A DNA stretch of 29,477 bases from Saccoglossus kowalevskii (lineage: Eukaryota > Hemichordata > Enteropneusta > Harrimaniidae): NCBI RefSeq assembly GCF_000003605.2, contig NW_003106095.1, positions 295,432 through 324,908 of the forward strand. The letters are read 5' to 3'. Shown piece by piece: positions 21,301 to 28,180 of this stretch. A program made the position numbers and the translations under genes. How positions within the stretch are numbered: the stretch's first letter is position 1; every line of letters begins with the position of its first letter. A model generated the notes under the pieces. That model worked only from the letters and a program-made list of their open reading frames with translations, ran no database searches and was not told the origin of the DNA.

Positions 21301-21743
21301 GGGAAATGCCTTGTCCACGTACTGTCCCAGTCAGAAGCACCTGACCCTCGTCGTATTCCGCTTGTCCAAGATGCGTCCGTGCCGTCAGTGTCCCACCATG
21401 GCCTTCTAGCGACTGACCCCTCGTCGTCAGTGGCCCACCATGGCCTTCTAGCGATTGACTCCGCGTCGTCAGTGGCCCACCATGGTATTCCACCCATCCC
21501 GACTCCATAGCCACGGTGACCTCCGTAGCCACGATGACCTCCGTAGCCACCCCAGTTATTAGCGTCCCACCATGGCATTCTAGCGGTTGACTCCGCGTCG
21601 TCAGTGGCCCACCACGGCATTCCACCCATCCCGATTCCGTGGCCACCCCTGTAATGTCGGTCCATGCCACCATGGTACCAGCCACGCTGGGCCGCGGCGT
21701 AGCTTAAAAAAATCACGAAACACAGAGCAAGCAACTTCATCAT
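6125..21743 (-). CDS. TGFBI: TGFBI/periostin-like secreted protein: signal peptide, Trp-rich region, EMI domain, four FAS1 domains (13 exons)
   Basis: This is a complete minus-strand gene. Exons, in transcription order: 21743-21067, 20608-20375, 20038-19944, 19360-19203, 17398-17216, 16241-16091, 15915-15778, 12856-12644, 12248-12124, 10989-10816, 7964-7863, 6804-6567, 6321-6125. All junctions use GT-AG and keep frame; the CDS is 2,685 nt, 894 residues. Order: signal peptide (1-18), Trp-rich repeats (about 20-140), Cys-containing and basic linker (to about 225), EMI module (226-336), then FAS1 domains at about 336-483, 484-613, 617-753 and 757-893. H2 motifs are ATNGVIHVVDKV, ATNGVIHIIDEV, GCNGVIHMINKV and ATNGVIHTIDKL. 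EMI plus four FAS1 is the TGFBI/periostin architecture; those proteins are secreted and link collagen and integrins. Unlike TGFBI it has no C-terminal extension and I see no RGD. Cell-matrix adhesion is inferred from the family. The W-rich N terminus is not a known family feature. Confidence 0.93.
6567..6804 (-). CDS. TGFBI: FAS1 gene exon 12: FAS1 domain 4, first half
   Basis: 238 nt with a T-rich acceptor TTTTTTCAG and donor GTGAGT. Begins VLIPPYNSIMEIIKTDPSF. The H1 motif is FTIFAPSNQAFESL and the H box VINYHILDG. The domain is full length here; the last codon is split after one base. Confidence 0.95.
7032..7447 (-). repeat. 46-bp tandem array with donor-like sites, distal part of intron 11
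   Basis: Nine units of about 46 bp, with donor-like sites at 7035, 7081, about 7126, 7172, 7218, 7264, 7310, 7356 and 7402. Each unit keeps CATATGATTAATAAGGTATG on the minus strand but has lost 20 bp of the 66-bp unit. Forty-six is not a multiple of three, so reading frame is lost. One site reads GC rather than GT. Confidence 0.9.
7461..7862 (-). repeat. In-frame 66-bp tandem array of exon 11 3' end plus splice donor
   Basis: GTATGT donors occur at 7857, 7791, 7725, 7659, 7593, 7527 and 7461 (plus-strand lower coordinates), each exactly 66 bp apart. Each unit encodes a variant of VCAEILEFDFQGCNGVIHM followed by (I/T)NK, copied from the FAS1-3 ending in exon 11. Six units beyond the real exon stay open in frame until a stop at 7455-7457. 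Every donor is in phase 0. Confidence 0.92.
7863..7964 (-). CDS. TGFBI: FAS1 gene exon 11: end of FAS1 domain 3, founder of the intron 11 array
   Basis: 102 nt, phase 0, with acceptor GGTATTCCTAG and donor GTATGT (7862-7857). Encodes VLPLSSPRRLTVECADIV and then EADIQGCNGVIHMINK. GCNGVIH replaces the usual ATNGVIH of the H2 motif. The exon joins exon 12 to read MINKVLIPP, the standard end of a FAS1 domain. The last 63 nt plus donor are repeated in the adjacent intron, and the frame stays open into it as far as a stop at 7455-7457. Confidence 0.88.
8089..8353. mobile_element. TTAA-flanked MITE, 265 bp (intron 10)
   Basis: TIRs TTAAAGGGCGGTGGTCG (8089-8105) and the complement of CGACCATCGCCCTTTAA (8337-8353), one mismatch, again with TTAA at both ends. 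The ORF inside it (8134-8358) has no recognisable motif and runs across the element end. Confidence 0.8.
8867..8896. other. Perfect 10-bp stem hairpin
   Basis: CACAGTCCCT, a 10-nt loop CTATCTATCT, then AGGGACTGTG. It lies in intron 10. Function unknown. Confidence 0.7.
8900..10377. other. Intron 10 interior, nothing recognised
   Basis: Several overlapping short ORFs occur on the plus strand (for example 9861-10288), but they lack motifs, overlap one another in different frames and lie inside the intron of the FAS1 gene. I see no gene here. Confidence 0.5.
10378..10770. mobile_element. TIR element, family A copy 2 (393 bp), inverted relative to copy 1
   Basis: Starts CAAAGGTACATTACTTAGAG and ends with the complement (CCAAATAATGTACCTTTG). 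The 7-bp flanks are GTATTAC (10371-10377) and GTATTAA (10771-10777), a duplication with one mismatch. The interior aligns to the reverse complement of 66-457. It lies in intron 10, 40 bp from the exon 10 donor. Confidence 0.85.
10816..10989 (-). CDS. TGFBI: FAS1 gene exon 10: FAS1 domain 3, middle
   Basis: 174 nt, phase 0 at both ends, with acceptor GATGTATGCAG and donor GTAAGT. Opens DLPEEMFETLQDSG and has the H box ILMYHIIADQSM. YH followed by hydrophobic residues is the segment linked to integrin binding in TGFBI. It ends GTCSN. A family A element lies only about 40 bp past its donor. Confidence 0.93.
10990..11861. other. Intron 9 interior, nothing recognised
   Basis: No repeat or coding signature seen apart from the MITE at its far end. 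Confidence 0.4.
11862..12017. mobile_element. TTAA-flanked MITE, family B copy 2 (156 bp, intron 9)
   Basis: TIRs TTAAAGCGGGAGGTTCGTCA and the complement of GACGACTCCCCCGCTTTAA are bounded by TTAA at 11862 and 12014. It contains a short internal tandem of TTGAGTCCCAAG. It is the least degraded of the three copies. Confidence 0.85.
12124..12248 (-). CDS. TGFBI: FAS1 gene exon 9: FAS1 domain 3, first half
   Basis: 125 nt with acceptor TTTGCTTTCAG and donor GTAACC. Encodes AFSLMDLLNGEVKRMVDKSE and the H1 motif VTFFVPTDEAIQ. It ends in phase 0. The family B MITE begins 107 bp into the following intron. Confidence 0.92.
12644..12856 (-). CDS. TGFBI: FAS1 gene exon 8: end of FAS1 domain 2
   Basis: 213 nt with acceptor TTCGACAG and donor GTAAGA. 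Reads LVQNHVIPHTICSSAI, then KLFVNNAQIVNTDVIATNGV and IHIIDEVMIP. The NHV-P box, the Cys at the TGFBI-equivalent position and the H2 motif are all present. The last codon is split after one base and completed by exon 9. Confidence 0.95.
13195..13400. repeat. Dispersed repeat, family D copy 1 (~200 bp, intron 7)
   Basis: Shares ordered blocks with 24112-24300, among them GTTCCCATGGTGATGTACTG, CATGGAGACAGC and GGGCCAGTCTG/GAGCCAGTCTG, all in the same orientation. I find no tRNA-type A/B boxes. It could be a SINE or a decayed MITE. Confidence 0.6.
14061..14417 (+). mobile_element. Family C TIR element, copy 1 (357 bp)
   Basis: Near-identical over its length to the reverse complement of 25223-25580 and clearly related to 28181-28538. 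The ends are imperfect inverted repeats (ATTTTCCGTTCACTGCGAGA against ATTTTCCGTACAATTGCGAG). A small hairpin CACCGGGAGATCCCGGTG precedes it at 14035-14052. An in-frame stop interrupts the shared reading frame. Confidence 0.85.
14490..15333. repeat. Inner element: inverted ends around a ~155-bp tandem repeat and GACGAC tract
   Basis: TAGCTCCGCTGT (14492-14503) is matched by ACAGCGGAGCTA (15321-15332). Between them, copies of a unit containing TTTTAACAAGAAGTCGAAAA recur with spacing of 153, 157, 157 and about 156 bp (anchors 14585, 14738, 14895, 15052, about 15208). A GACGACGG-rich stretch (15241-15286) and a hairpin at 15301-15331 follow. Noncoding. Confidence 0.85.
15778..15915 (-). CDS. TGFBI: FAS1 gene exon 7: FAS1 domain 2, H1 region
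   Basis: Encodes SQLTLFAPTDGAFERLDSEL, a textbook FAS1 H1 segment. The acceptor is TTTTGTTTCAG. The donor is GTGATC (15777-15772), a weak 5' splice site without G at +5. I accept it because only this junction joins CLIG to LVQNHV in exon 8 and rebuilds the expected LxNHIx motif in frame. Confidence 0.87.
15976..16068. repeat. TA-rich simple sequence in intron 6
   Basis: Includes ACATATATATATATAATATA and following AT dinucleotide runs, close to the exon 6 donor. Confidence 0.6.
16091..16241 (-). CDS. TGFBI: FAS1 gene exon 6: end of FAS1 domain 1 and start of domain 2
   Basis: Starts IVTANCARMVKANQFATNGV and continues IHVVDKVITP. The NCAR...ATNGVIHxxDKVI run is the classic domain-1 ending of TGFBI/periostin. 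The exon continues into helix 1 of FAS1 domain 2 (SVAETIASLPGFDILRN). The acceptor is TTTTGACAG and the donor GTAAGT; the last codon is split after one base. Confidence 0.95.
16405..16421. repeat. 17-nt G homopolymer
   Basis: A run of seventeen Gs in intron 5, near AGTGGCGGAACCAG (16310-16323), which resembles the end of a common type of short DNA transposon. No partner end was identified with confidence. Confidence 0.7.
16668..17118 (-). pseudogene. 3' end of a non-LTR retrotransposon (LINE), frameshifted
   Basis: Read on the minus strand this encodes the C terminus of a LINE reverse-transcriptase ORF: ERGRYNNILAEDRICPVC, then, after a one-base frame change near 17030, KHFLLNCNLYKKERE. Together they give the CxxC...HxxxxC zinc-binding motif usual at LINE ORF2 ends. 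The second frame runs to KWQMPQPTTE and a TAA at 16816-16814. About 140 nt of 3' UTR follow and end in AATAAAG and an (ATT)n tail (16675-16705). The 5' part, including the catalytic domain, is absent, so the copy is dead. It sits in intron 5 in the same orientation as the host gene. Confidence 0.8.
17216..17398 (-). CDS. TGFBI: FAS1 gene exon 5: FAS1 domain 1, middle
   Basis: 183 nt, phase 0 at both ends, with acceptor TTCAATCTGCAG and donor GTAAGT. Contains LRSHIVPGIV, the FAS1 H box, then the strand region GDKIRINYYPDSGPEL, which resembles the NHYPNG strand of TGFBI domain 1. Confidence 0.93.
17690..18362. repeat. Degenerate tandem repeat (GGCCGCCATTCGGCC family) in intron 4
   Basis: Imperfect units share GGCCATCTTGAATTGGATCA, TGAGACAAATGCATG and GTGATGTATGTGTCAAGTTT. 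Starts lie near 17694, 17849, 17974 and 18143, with a truncated unit at 18240. The array ends in CGAACGGACGGACTAACG. Confidence 0.75.
18363..19202. other. Rest of intron 4, nothing recognised
   Basis: No convincing coding, RNA or repeat signature in this stretch. Confidence 0.4.
19203..19360 (-). CDS. TGFBI: FAS1 gene exon 4: FAS1 domain 1, first half
   Basis: The acceptor TTATTGTTTAG and donor GTAAGT bound 158 nt. It encodes YDLQPLTDALI... followed by the H1 motif NYTIFVPENGAIDDL, the TxFxPxxxAh signature of FAS1 domains. It ends in phase 0 so that exon 5 follows cleanly. Confidence 0.93.
19476..19511. repeat. (TATTCG)n microsatellite, six units
   Basis: Six consecutive copies of TATTCG in intron 3. 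Confidence 0.9.
19944..20038 (-). CDS. TGFBI: FAS1 gene exon 3: end of EMI domain
   Basis: The acceptor TTTATTCTTAG is followed by 95 nt and donor GTGAGT. In the frame carried from exon 2 it reads SATYECCFGYGRKEGLAGCP, matching the YECCxGY...GCP end of the EMI domain in the TGFBI family. This exon is too small and in the wrong apparent frame to stand out as an ORF, yet it is the best proof of the EMI call. Confidence 0.9.
20375..20608 (-). CDS. TGFBI: FAS1 gene exon 2: start of EMI domain with insertion
   Basis: The acceptor is TTCATTTCCAG and the donor GTATGT. Joined to exon 1 it reads GPNVCIERS, the EMI opening of TGFBI and periostin. About 60 residues then separate this Cys from the next Cys pair (CSDHHGHYRRC), where vertebrate relatives have about 15. 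The intervening acidic/hydrophobic segment (VFEDMFDGIREVFAPIMHHL) looks helical and is an insertion. Frame is fixed by the EMI half in exon 3; the tempting VLITMAITDAVLL reading is in another frame. Confidence 0.85.
21067..21743 (-). CDS. TGFBI: FAS1 gene exon 1: signal peptide and Trp/Gly/His-rich N-terminal region
   Basis: Starts at the first of two adjacent Met codons (MMKLLALCFVIFLSYAAA|QRGW), a clear signal peptide with a probable cleavage after Ala-18 or Ala-19. The mature part is low complexity, with 22 Trp in 226 residues. Six WW pairs occur, most inside repeats of the form xPWWATDDAESxAR (about residues 42-120), interspersed with GGHRGYGG repeats. It continues into a Cys-containing stretch (FPCWGGGPC) and a basic segment (RLGRSRHHR near 200). 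The exon ends at the consensus donor GTAAGT (21066-21061) with two bases of a Gly codon that exon 2 completes. The other frame on this strand and the plus-strand ORFs here are shadows. Confidence 0.9.
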
Positions 21744-22010
21744 CAGATTACTAGTACTAACTGATCAAGGCTGCTATTTTTTCACTTGATGACGTCTAAA
21801 ACAATTTTGAACAACAGACCAATCGCGTCTCTTTGCTATTTCATCAGTATTGTGTTTTATCTCTTGGCAAACACGTTATCTGATCGTACTCCGAACAGAC
21901 ACGAAAACATAAACAATCTAGTCAAGGTTTGCCCTATAGTCGATATATGAACAACCTTTCATTTACATAATTGCATGCAAGTCAGTCAGTACTAGCCATC
22001 AAATGGGATA
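21744..22010 (-). promoter_or_regulatory. Probable 5' UTR and promoter region of the FAS1 gene
   Basis: The region directly upstream of the start codon on the minus strand. It holds a CRE-like TGACGTCT (plus strand 21790-21797), an A/T-rich GAAAAAATAG (21783-21774) and TCAGTT (21764-21759), which resembles an initiator. Spacing of the A/T box to TCAGTT is shorter than usual, so the exact start is not claimed. Confidence 0.3.
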
Positions 22011-22756
22011 AACATCCCGATTGTCGCTTTTCATAGTGCAGTATTTCAGTTCAATTTGAATGAAAAAATAAACGAACTTATGGAGCGTTCTGCAGAGCGT
22101 TGTTTACCGACACGACCCGACGAAATTTCAAATGTTGCGAGACTTCCCCCAGTCGCATTAGGCACTCTGGGGCTCAGCAGCTGAACTTTGTGTTTGTCAA
22201 CCGTTGAGGGACAGTGGTTTGGCACATAGTGTTGACATGTTACGACAACCTGAACAGATTTGACCAAGGCCCCTATACAGACATAGAGGGACGGTTATTT
22301 GACCACGAACTCAAGTCTATTTCTGCGCCTTGTTTCACTACCAACAACAAAAAGCCATCAACATTTTTGCAAGTCACACACCAAATCATCTCACATCGAA
22401 ACAAAGAAGGACCTACACGTTGAACTAAATAACAGTGACATCAAATATTATTAAGGACGGATCATAAAGATATTTCTTAGAGGGATAAAAAACAATAACT
22501 TCAATGCAACTTTGTCAATGGAGGCACCAGCCAGATATTATGGTTGTAGTTTTTCTACCAGTACGTTGGAGAGTCTCTATTTTATACTACACAAGTTGAT
22601 TTCTTTGAAACATGGTATTGAAATACATATATGTATTTCTATACTAAGTTTATTATTGCTATATGAAGTGCGAAAAGTACGTTTCTGGAAGAGGTGGCAT
22701 ACCCGTAGCATCAATAAGTATTCTTTACACAAAATGGTAAATGCATTTAGCTTTAA

Positions 22757-23967
22757 GGGATTGGTCAGTTACTTCGGCCTAGGGGGGGGGGGGTCGGCAG
22801 ATTCCATTTTGCCAGCTGTAAATCTCAGTTGACCCACCCCCTATCAAATAAAAAAAAGTGGGTGACCCCCCCCCCCCAACATTATATTTTAAAACTTAAA
22901 ACATGCTGACCCCCCTAAAAAAACAAAGAAACATTAACAGTTTGGGCTTTGACATGATTACAAAATGTATTATATGTGCATTGAAAATATCATGGTTTGC
23001 CATAATTTTGACATAATTTTTAGCGTTTGCATTTAATAGACCTTAGGAGGGGAGGGGAATCTTAAAGCCAAAAAATGACTACAGAAACGGCTGCAGGAAG
23101 GAGGGAAATCTATGCTGCTAAAGATAGTAAATAAAAGCAAAGCTGTGGAGTACTCACTTGATAAACGCCCTTATAAGATAGGAAAAGAGGATTTGAATCT
23201 AGGCGGTTTGAACTCTTTGAAAACTAAGCTGGATTTAAAATATCTTTCATATCTTATAGACCAGGAAAGCTTTACACCCAAAACACAATCTGTGCTTATG
23301 AAAACAAAGGAAACTTTGATTTTTGCTTAAATTTGTGTTGGATTTTGGTATTTTACAGAGCAAAATATGCATATTTAAAAGTTAAAAAAACAAAAAAATA
23401 TATTTATTTATTTTTTCATCATTTATATATCAGCATTTTCACAATTTTAACTGTTTTGATTTGCTGAACAAAAATTGTCACTGCTCTTTGTACTAAATGC
23501 TGTGTTGTCTTTCCGTCTCCTGTTATAATTGGATAAATCCAGTAAATATCTTATACAATGGTGACTTCAGACTTGAAATAAAACAATCTGATATCAGCAG
23601 CACATGGACTTGGGATGTGTTTAAAACTTAACTGTATAATTGGGGTTCTAGCCGCATTGCATAATCTGTTAGTTATTTGGCAACTTTAACCTCAAAATAT
23701 TTAGCCTATAACATTTTTTGCATCAACAAATTTATAGGCAATATAGGTAATAGTTATTATTAAAAACACATTTGTACGATTAACTTTTTTATCGTTTGTT
23801 CTGAAATAACATTTTATAAAATATATGCATGAGCGCGTGTGTGAATTGTGGAAAACATGATATCAAAAACAGGGTGACCCCCCTATTCGCACAACCAAAA
23901 ACTGGGTAACCCCCCCCTACTGATCCACCGACCCCCCCCCTAGGCCGAAGTAACTGACCAATCCCTA
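22757..23967. mobile_element. 1.2-kb TIR element with G/C tracts
   Basis: The left end AGGGATTGGTCAGTTACTTC, then GGCCTA and a G tract, is mirrored at 23930-23967 (C tract, TAGGCCGAAGTAACTGACCA). The arms span about 40 bp. Inside, CGGGTGACCCCCC-like blocks recur near 22860, 22905, 23875 and 23910. A 72-codon ORF (23112-23330) has no recognised domain. No clear target-site duplication was seen. Confidence 0.8.
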
Positions 23968-24111
23968 AGTATAAAAATAGTTGAATTTATTCTACCACTA
24001 TTATGTACACCTGGTTTCATGGATACGTGAATTTTGTTATGAACATTTATAAATATTTATAAAACACTTATCCCGAAAGTTACTCTCGTTTTATTAAAAT
24101 TCAAAGCAAAT

Positions 24112-24300
24112 GCTAGACTGGTGAATCAGTCATTTGGGTGGGGGGGCTGTGGACGTACGAGCCAGTCTGCGCATGGGAGTTCCCATGGTAATGTTCTGAA
24201 GTTATGGAGACAGCCAATGACACACTTCTGTGACAACTACATAGTTACATAATGACTCACCAGGTCATTTTTGAGTGTACTCGGAATGGCTGAATTACAA
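24112..24300. repeat. Dispersed repeat, family D copy 2
   Basis: Aligns in the same orientation to 13195-13400, with conserved blocks GTTCCCATGGTAATGTTCTG and TATGGAGACAGCCA and a shared order of flanking motifs. Divergence is substantial. Confidence 0.6.
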
Positions 24301-24428
24301 GCTAAACCTTACAGTGATTCGTTCGTTATAATAAATTTAAAGAAATGTTAGTACAAGAAGAAAAAAAAACTATTGTCATCATTTGGCACAGAACGTTGAA
24401 TTTCAAAAGCGAGGCGGTATCAAACGAA

Positions 24429-24450
24429 AGGTTAAAGGTTAAAGGTTAAA
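24429..24450. repeat. Three-unit GGTTAAA repeat
   Basis: Three tandem 7-bp units. Too short to be called telomeric. Confidence 0.8.
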
Positions 24451-25222
24451 TATCCGGGTGTAGTTGTATACAGATGGTATTCATCCACTACGTGTATGAT
24501 TAGCCAAGTTGCTTTCAATCGCCATTTCAAATTTACAACATTTTTTTATAGAACAAATTCTCGCCTTCGTAGAACCCGGTGTATAATTCAAAGTTTATTA
24601 ATTAAAACGTAAAAGGAAACGAGTCGATCCATAAAAAACATTCTAACATAGCTTGGCCATTCCCACCAATCAGATGCCAGGATTTTATAAACGCAAGGAG
24701 TTTCATTTATAAACGTGCGATTGGGTAATGAACTGCAACATTAAAATACTATTGTCTTGTGGAAGACGTTTAAATGGCGCTGCTAAAGTATCGTTGCTAT
24801 GTCACAAGACCGCGAGCGTGACAGTATTATGGTTGTTTTATGATAATTCCTTTTACTAAAAATTACAATAATAACTACAATTTGAATTTGAAATGTACTT
24901 TCCATGATTTTCAAACTCGGTCACGAAATGTGTGGTCATTTATTAAAGTCCGAGATTCACGATCATCCTAATAAAGAAACCATAGAGGGCGCTATATAAA
25001 TGTACTGCGCCTCGCTTCTTACTGGGTGCTTGCACTGGGTGCGTTTGGGTGCACTGTTCTTGACACGCGAACTATGTTCGTAATGACCGAACGCGCTCGC
25101 CCATGTTCGCCCGAAGTTTGACGAACATTGTTCCAGGGTCGAGAACGTACCCCCGAGGGTCATACCGCCGATACCAAGATCTTGCGTAACAAGGGTCACG
25201 CGCCCCGTTGCCTGAGAATAGA

Positions 25223-25580
25223 GATTTTCCGTACAATTGCGAGATCTCGCGAGATGCATGAAAGACGCGCGTCGAACGTCTGCCGCAAAAATCGAACGAT
25301 TTGATTTTGAACTCGAATTTCCTTATTTCGTAGCTCACACCGACCGGCCGATCTTCGACAGAGGAATATTGCTTCCGAATACCCTTACTTAATCGAAATT
25401 GCCTATCATCAAATGTGGACAGCACATTATTAAGCATGGAAATGTCCCCAAAATACTTTCGCGTTTGTCGAATCCCACGCGATGTTTAACGCCACTACGA
25501 CGCTATGACCTTTGTTTGTCCTGTTTTTATGTTCGATTTCACGCATAACGCGTGATTCTCGCAGTGAACGGAAAATGATC
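25223..25580 (-). mobile_element. Family C TIR element, copy 2 (358 bp)
   Basis: Reverse complement of the 14061-14417 copy at high identity. It is followed by a hairpin CCGGTAC...GTACCGG (about 25586-25608) that matches the position of the hairpin beside copy 1. On the minus strand one frame stays open across the copy (MLNNVLSTFDDRQ ... RVFHASREISQLYGKS) and continues into flanking DNA. Confidence 0.85.
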
Positions 25581-25899
25581 TATTCGCCGGTACAAGCCTG
25601 AGTACCGGTGCGATTATATAAAATAAATGTGAATACGAGGTCGTGTCGAGGTCATCGTGAATACATTTGCATAAACTACCATCATTTTTTAAATATTTTT
25701 TTTATTATTATTTATTTAATTAAATTTTTTAATTATTTTTTAATTGGACGAGCATGGACGTCAGAAAAGATTTTTCAGAATGTTTCGTAGAGGGCGCTCA
25801 CACACACGCTAATAAAACCACGGCATTTTGAAAACTAACGGAATTTATTGCAGAAAAGAAGTCAACAAGAATGAAATATTGACATGAAGTATACATTTA

Positions 25900-26080
25900 T
25901 GGCGTGGTGGAGTATTTTTTTTAACGCCACGAAAAAACATACGATGAGAGTAAGGAAAATAGTTGCATAGCGTGCGAATGTTTAGCATGATTAAATATTT
26001 CTTAACACCTCGAAAAATACGTACATACATGTAAATGTGTGGCGTGGTTCAATTTATTTTTAACGCCACGAAAAAAATAC
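25900..26080. repeat. Tandem hairpin units (TGGCGT...ACGCCA)
   Basis: Three imperfect units of about 55-85 bp at about 25898, 25980 and 26038. The outer two contain TGGCGTGGT, a T-rich loop and TTAACGCCACGAAAAA, and the middle one is diverged (CTTAACACCTCGAAAAATAC). Each intact unit can fold on a 6-bp stem. Confidence 0.6.
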
Positions 26081-27036
26081 GAGTACATAAACGATTCGAT
26101 TAAAAACATAGAAAAGAAAAGTCAATAACAGTAAACAGTGATAAATAAAAAAATAATTCATTCTATATATACATATGTTGTTCATTTATACATTTATTAC
26201 TTTCAATGAGTCAAGCAGTCTGTAAACTTTATTTATTCCACCACTCTAATCAGAATCGCTCATCTGTCGTACAAGAAAAAGAGAGAGAGAGAGAATAATA
26301 TTAAAAGCCGATAGTCATATAAAGAGGGTTATGTGTTGGAAATTTAAAAGTATGAGTCACCCCACCCCGTAAAACCGCGGTTATAAACCCGCTAAAATGC
26401 AAAGTATGCAAAATCGGTTGATCGACGTACAGTTTGTTTTTTTCAAAAAATGACGGACTACGCTACTATGATTTAAAATATATATTTACCTGATCGTTTC
26501 ACAGAATAACTTTTGACATAAATAGTCATCACACGCAATGAGTTTACAGTGTAACGTAGCGATTTTCGTCTCCCCGGCGAAGAAGATCTATGATGCATTG
26601 AGTCATACAGAACGTATTGGCCACACATGGCTTGAAAATATTCGATGATTGTAGATCCACGTACGAGAAATCTTTTAAATTCCGTGACATGACTACTGTA
26701 CGAGTAAAACTAGTCTTCGTGGTAAGGGTATTTCAGACAGAAAGTGACCCAATGCGTTCCACCCTGCGAATATCATCGGTTTTGATACGAGTGATGAGTA
26801 TTACTCCGAAAGACTCTGTGAATGCCAGTCTGGACTAAATCACAAGATTAAATGTAACACGTAGGGTTATTTATAACTCGCTGGTAATAAATTTTCCCAA
26901 CGTGAGATAGACCTCTCACGTAGATGATAAACAACAGATGTTGGTGTATTTGTATATTTATGTTATCTAAAACATGAACACTCACAAACAGCCTGAGGGA
27001 TATCAAGTTTCAAGTTGAAAGCCTGAATTTTGACCT
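26081..27036. other. Intergenic, no gene recognised
   Basis: Holds a (GA)n tract at about 26279-26295. An ORF at 26617-26838 has slightly higher GC than its surroundings but no motif I recognise and no supporting splice structure. Confidence 0.4.
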
Positions 27037-27092
27037 GATAACAGGACTCGACATTCTGTTGACTGATAATAGGACTCGACATTCTATTGACC
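27037..27092. repeat. Two-copy 28-bp tandem duplication
   Basis: GATAACAGGACTCGACATTC and GATAATAGGACTCGACATTC, each followed by T(G/A)TTGAC. Confidence 0.75.
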
Positions 27093-27141
27093 CCGGCGCT
27101 ATCAGTCAATTCACTGACTTACAGCAAGTTTCAGAAGTATT

Positions 27142-27805
27142 GGGACAGCCAATTTGCAAACTCGCTAGCGAATTGGCTAACTGCTTTGCTTTTGACTAAA
27201 CGGTTGGCTTTCGAATCTCGCTGGTGCCGTCTTGCGGTTACGCCCACTTAAGACGAATCTATGTAACAGTAGGGGAAGATCCTCATACTCTAGGAGCTAA
27301 TCAGCGACGGTCTTACAGTTGGATGGCGATTTCGCTTTGAAATATACCAGGGAAAGTGTTCCATGCTCTTCGTGTCCACACAAAAACGACGAATGAGGTC
27401 GATTTTTTCAGCGGTTGAAAAACGGATCATTCAAGTTGAGTGTGAAAGTTTGTCACTTTCCCTCTGATTTGTAGGAAACTGTACTGTTTCTCAACTTGTC
27501 TATTTAGTTTCAAGCAGTGTTGAAGAAGATTAACCTCATCTAATAATTATCGGTGGATTATTTGCATTTATAATATTATCACGCCAGCTGACTGTGGCCA
27601 TTTTCGGGCTCAAATCATTCAGGGGAATCCATACATGTACCAGCCTGAGGATGCGTAAGAACATTCTATGTCCCCTAATGCAATATAGACTCGCCAAGAG
27701 TGGACGCGATCACAAACCGGCGCCAGCGAGATTCGAAAGCCAACCGTTTAGTCGAAACCCAAGCAGTTAGCCAATTCGCTAGCGAGTTTGCAAATTTGCT
27801 GCCCC
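27142..27805. mobile_element. Fold-back type TIR element, 664 bp
   Basis: Inverted repeats of roughly 88 bp lie at 27142-27230 and 27718-27805, including AATTTGCAAACTCGCTAGCG and GGTTGGCTTTCGAATCTCGC with few mismatches. No transposase ORF. No clear target-site duplication was found. Confidence 0.85.
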
Positions 27806-27824
27806 ATCATCTGTCATTTTTTTT

Positions 27825-27932
27825 TTACAAACAAGCATGAGCCCATAAGCTTTTGCGTTTTAGTGTGTGTTGTTATCGTCGCTTGCGGGACTCAATTCCC
27901 GCACGTGCGCAGGTGACGACCATCCCGCATGT
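27825..27932 (-). mobile_element. Family B MITE, copy 3 (degraded)
   Basis: On the minus strand it carries CACCTGCGCACGTGCGGGAA, TTGAGTCCCGC and ATGGGCTCATGCTTGTTTGT, in the same order as the other copies. The TTAA ends are lost. It abuts the fold-back element. Confidence 0.7.
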
Positions 27933-28180
27933 ACCAGTGACGTCTATGTAATTTCTTTACCTACTACAATGTTTTAAATTTCATAAAGACCTATGGGCAA
28001 GGATCAGAGCAGCAATGGTCAGGCATGGTCATCATTTTACTGGTGATCAGCTTTCTAATAAATGGAAAGCCTGAAGCGTGATTATAAATCAAACATTTGT
28101 AAATCAGCGAATAATACGAAACCCTGTATGCTTTGTGACGAGTTATAGGGGAAATAAAAGATCCAACATCTCCATTAGGT

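Noticed and set aside
21275-21685. 136-codon second minus-strand ORF and plus-strand ORFs over exon 1
   Set aside because: Repetitive GC-rich sequence keeps other frames open; only the signal-peptide frame joins the downstream EMI exon.
24429-24450. Telomere-like repeat
   Set aside because: Only three GGTTAAA units and no canonical TTAGGG.
26617-26838. 73-codon plus-strand ORF with slightly raised GC
   Set aside because: No motif recognised, and both strands are partly open; not enough to call a gene.
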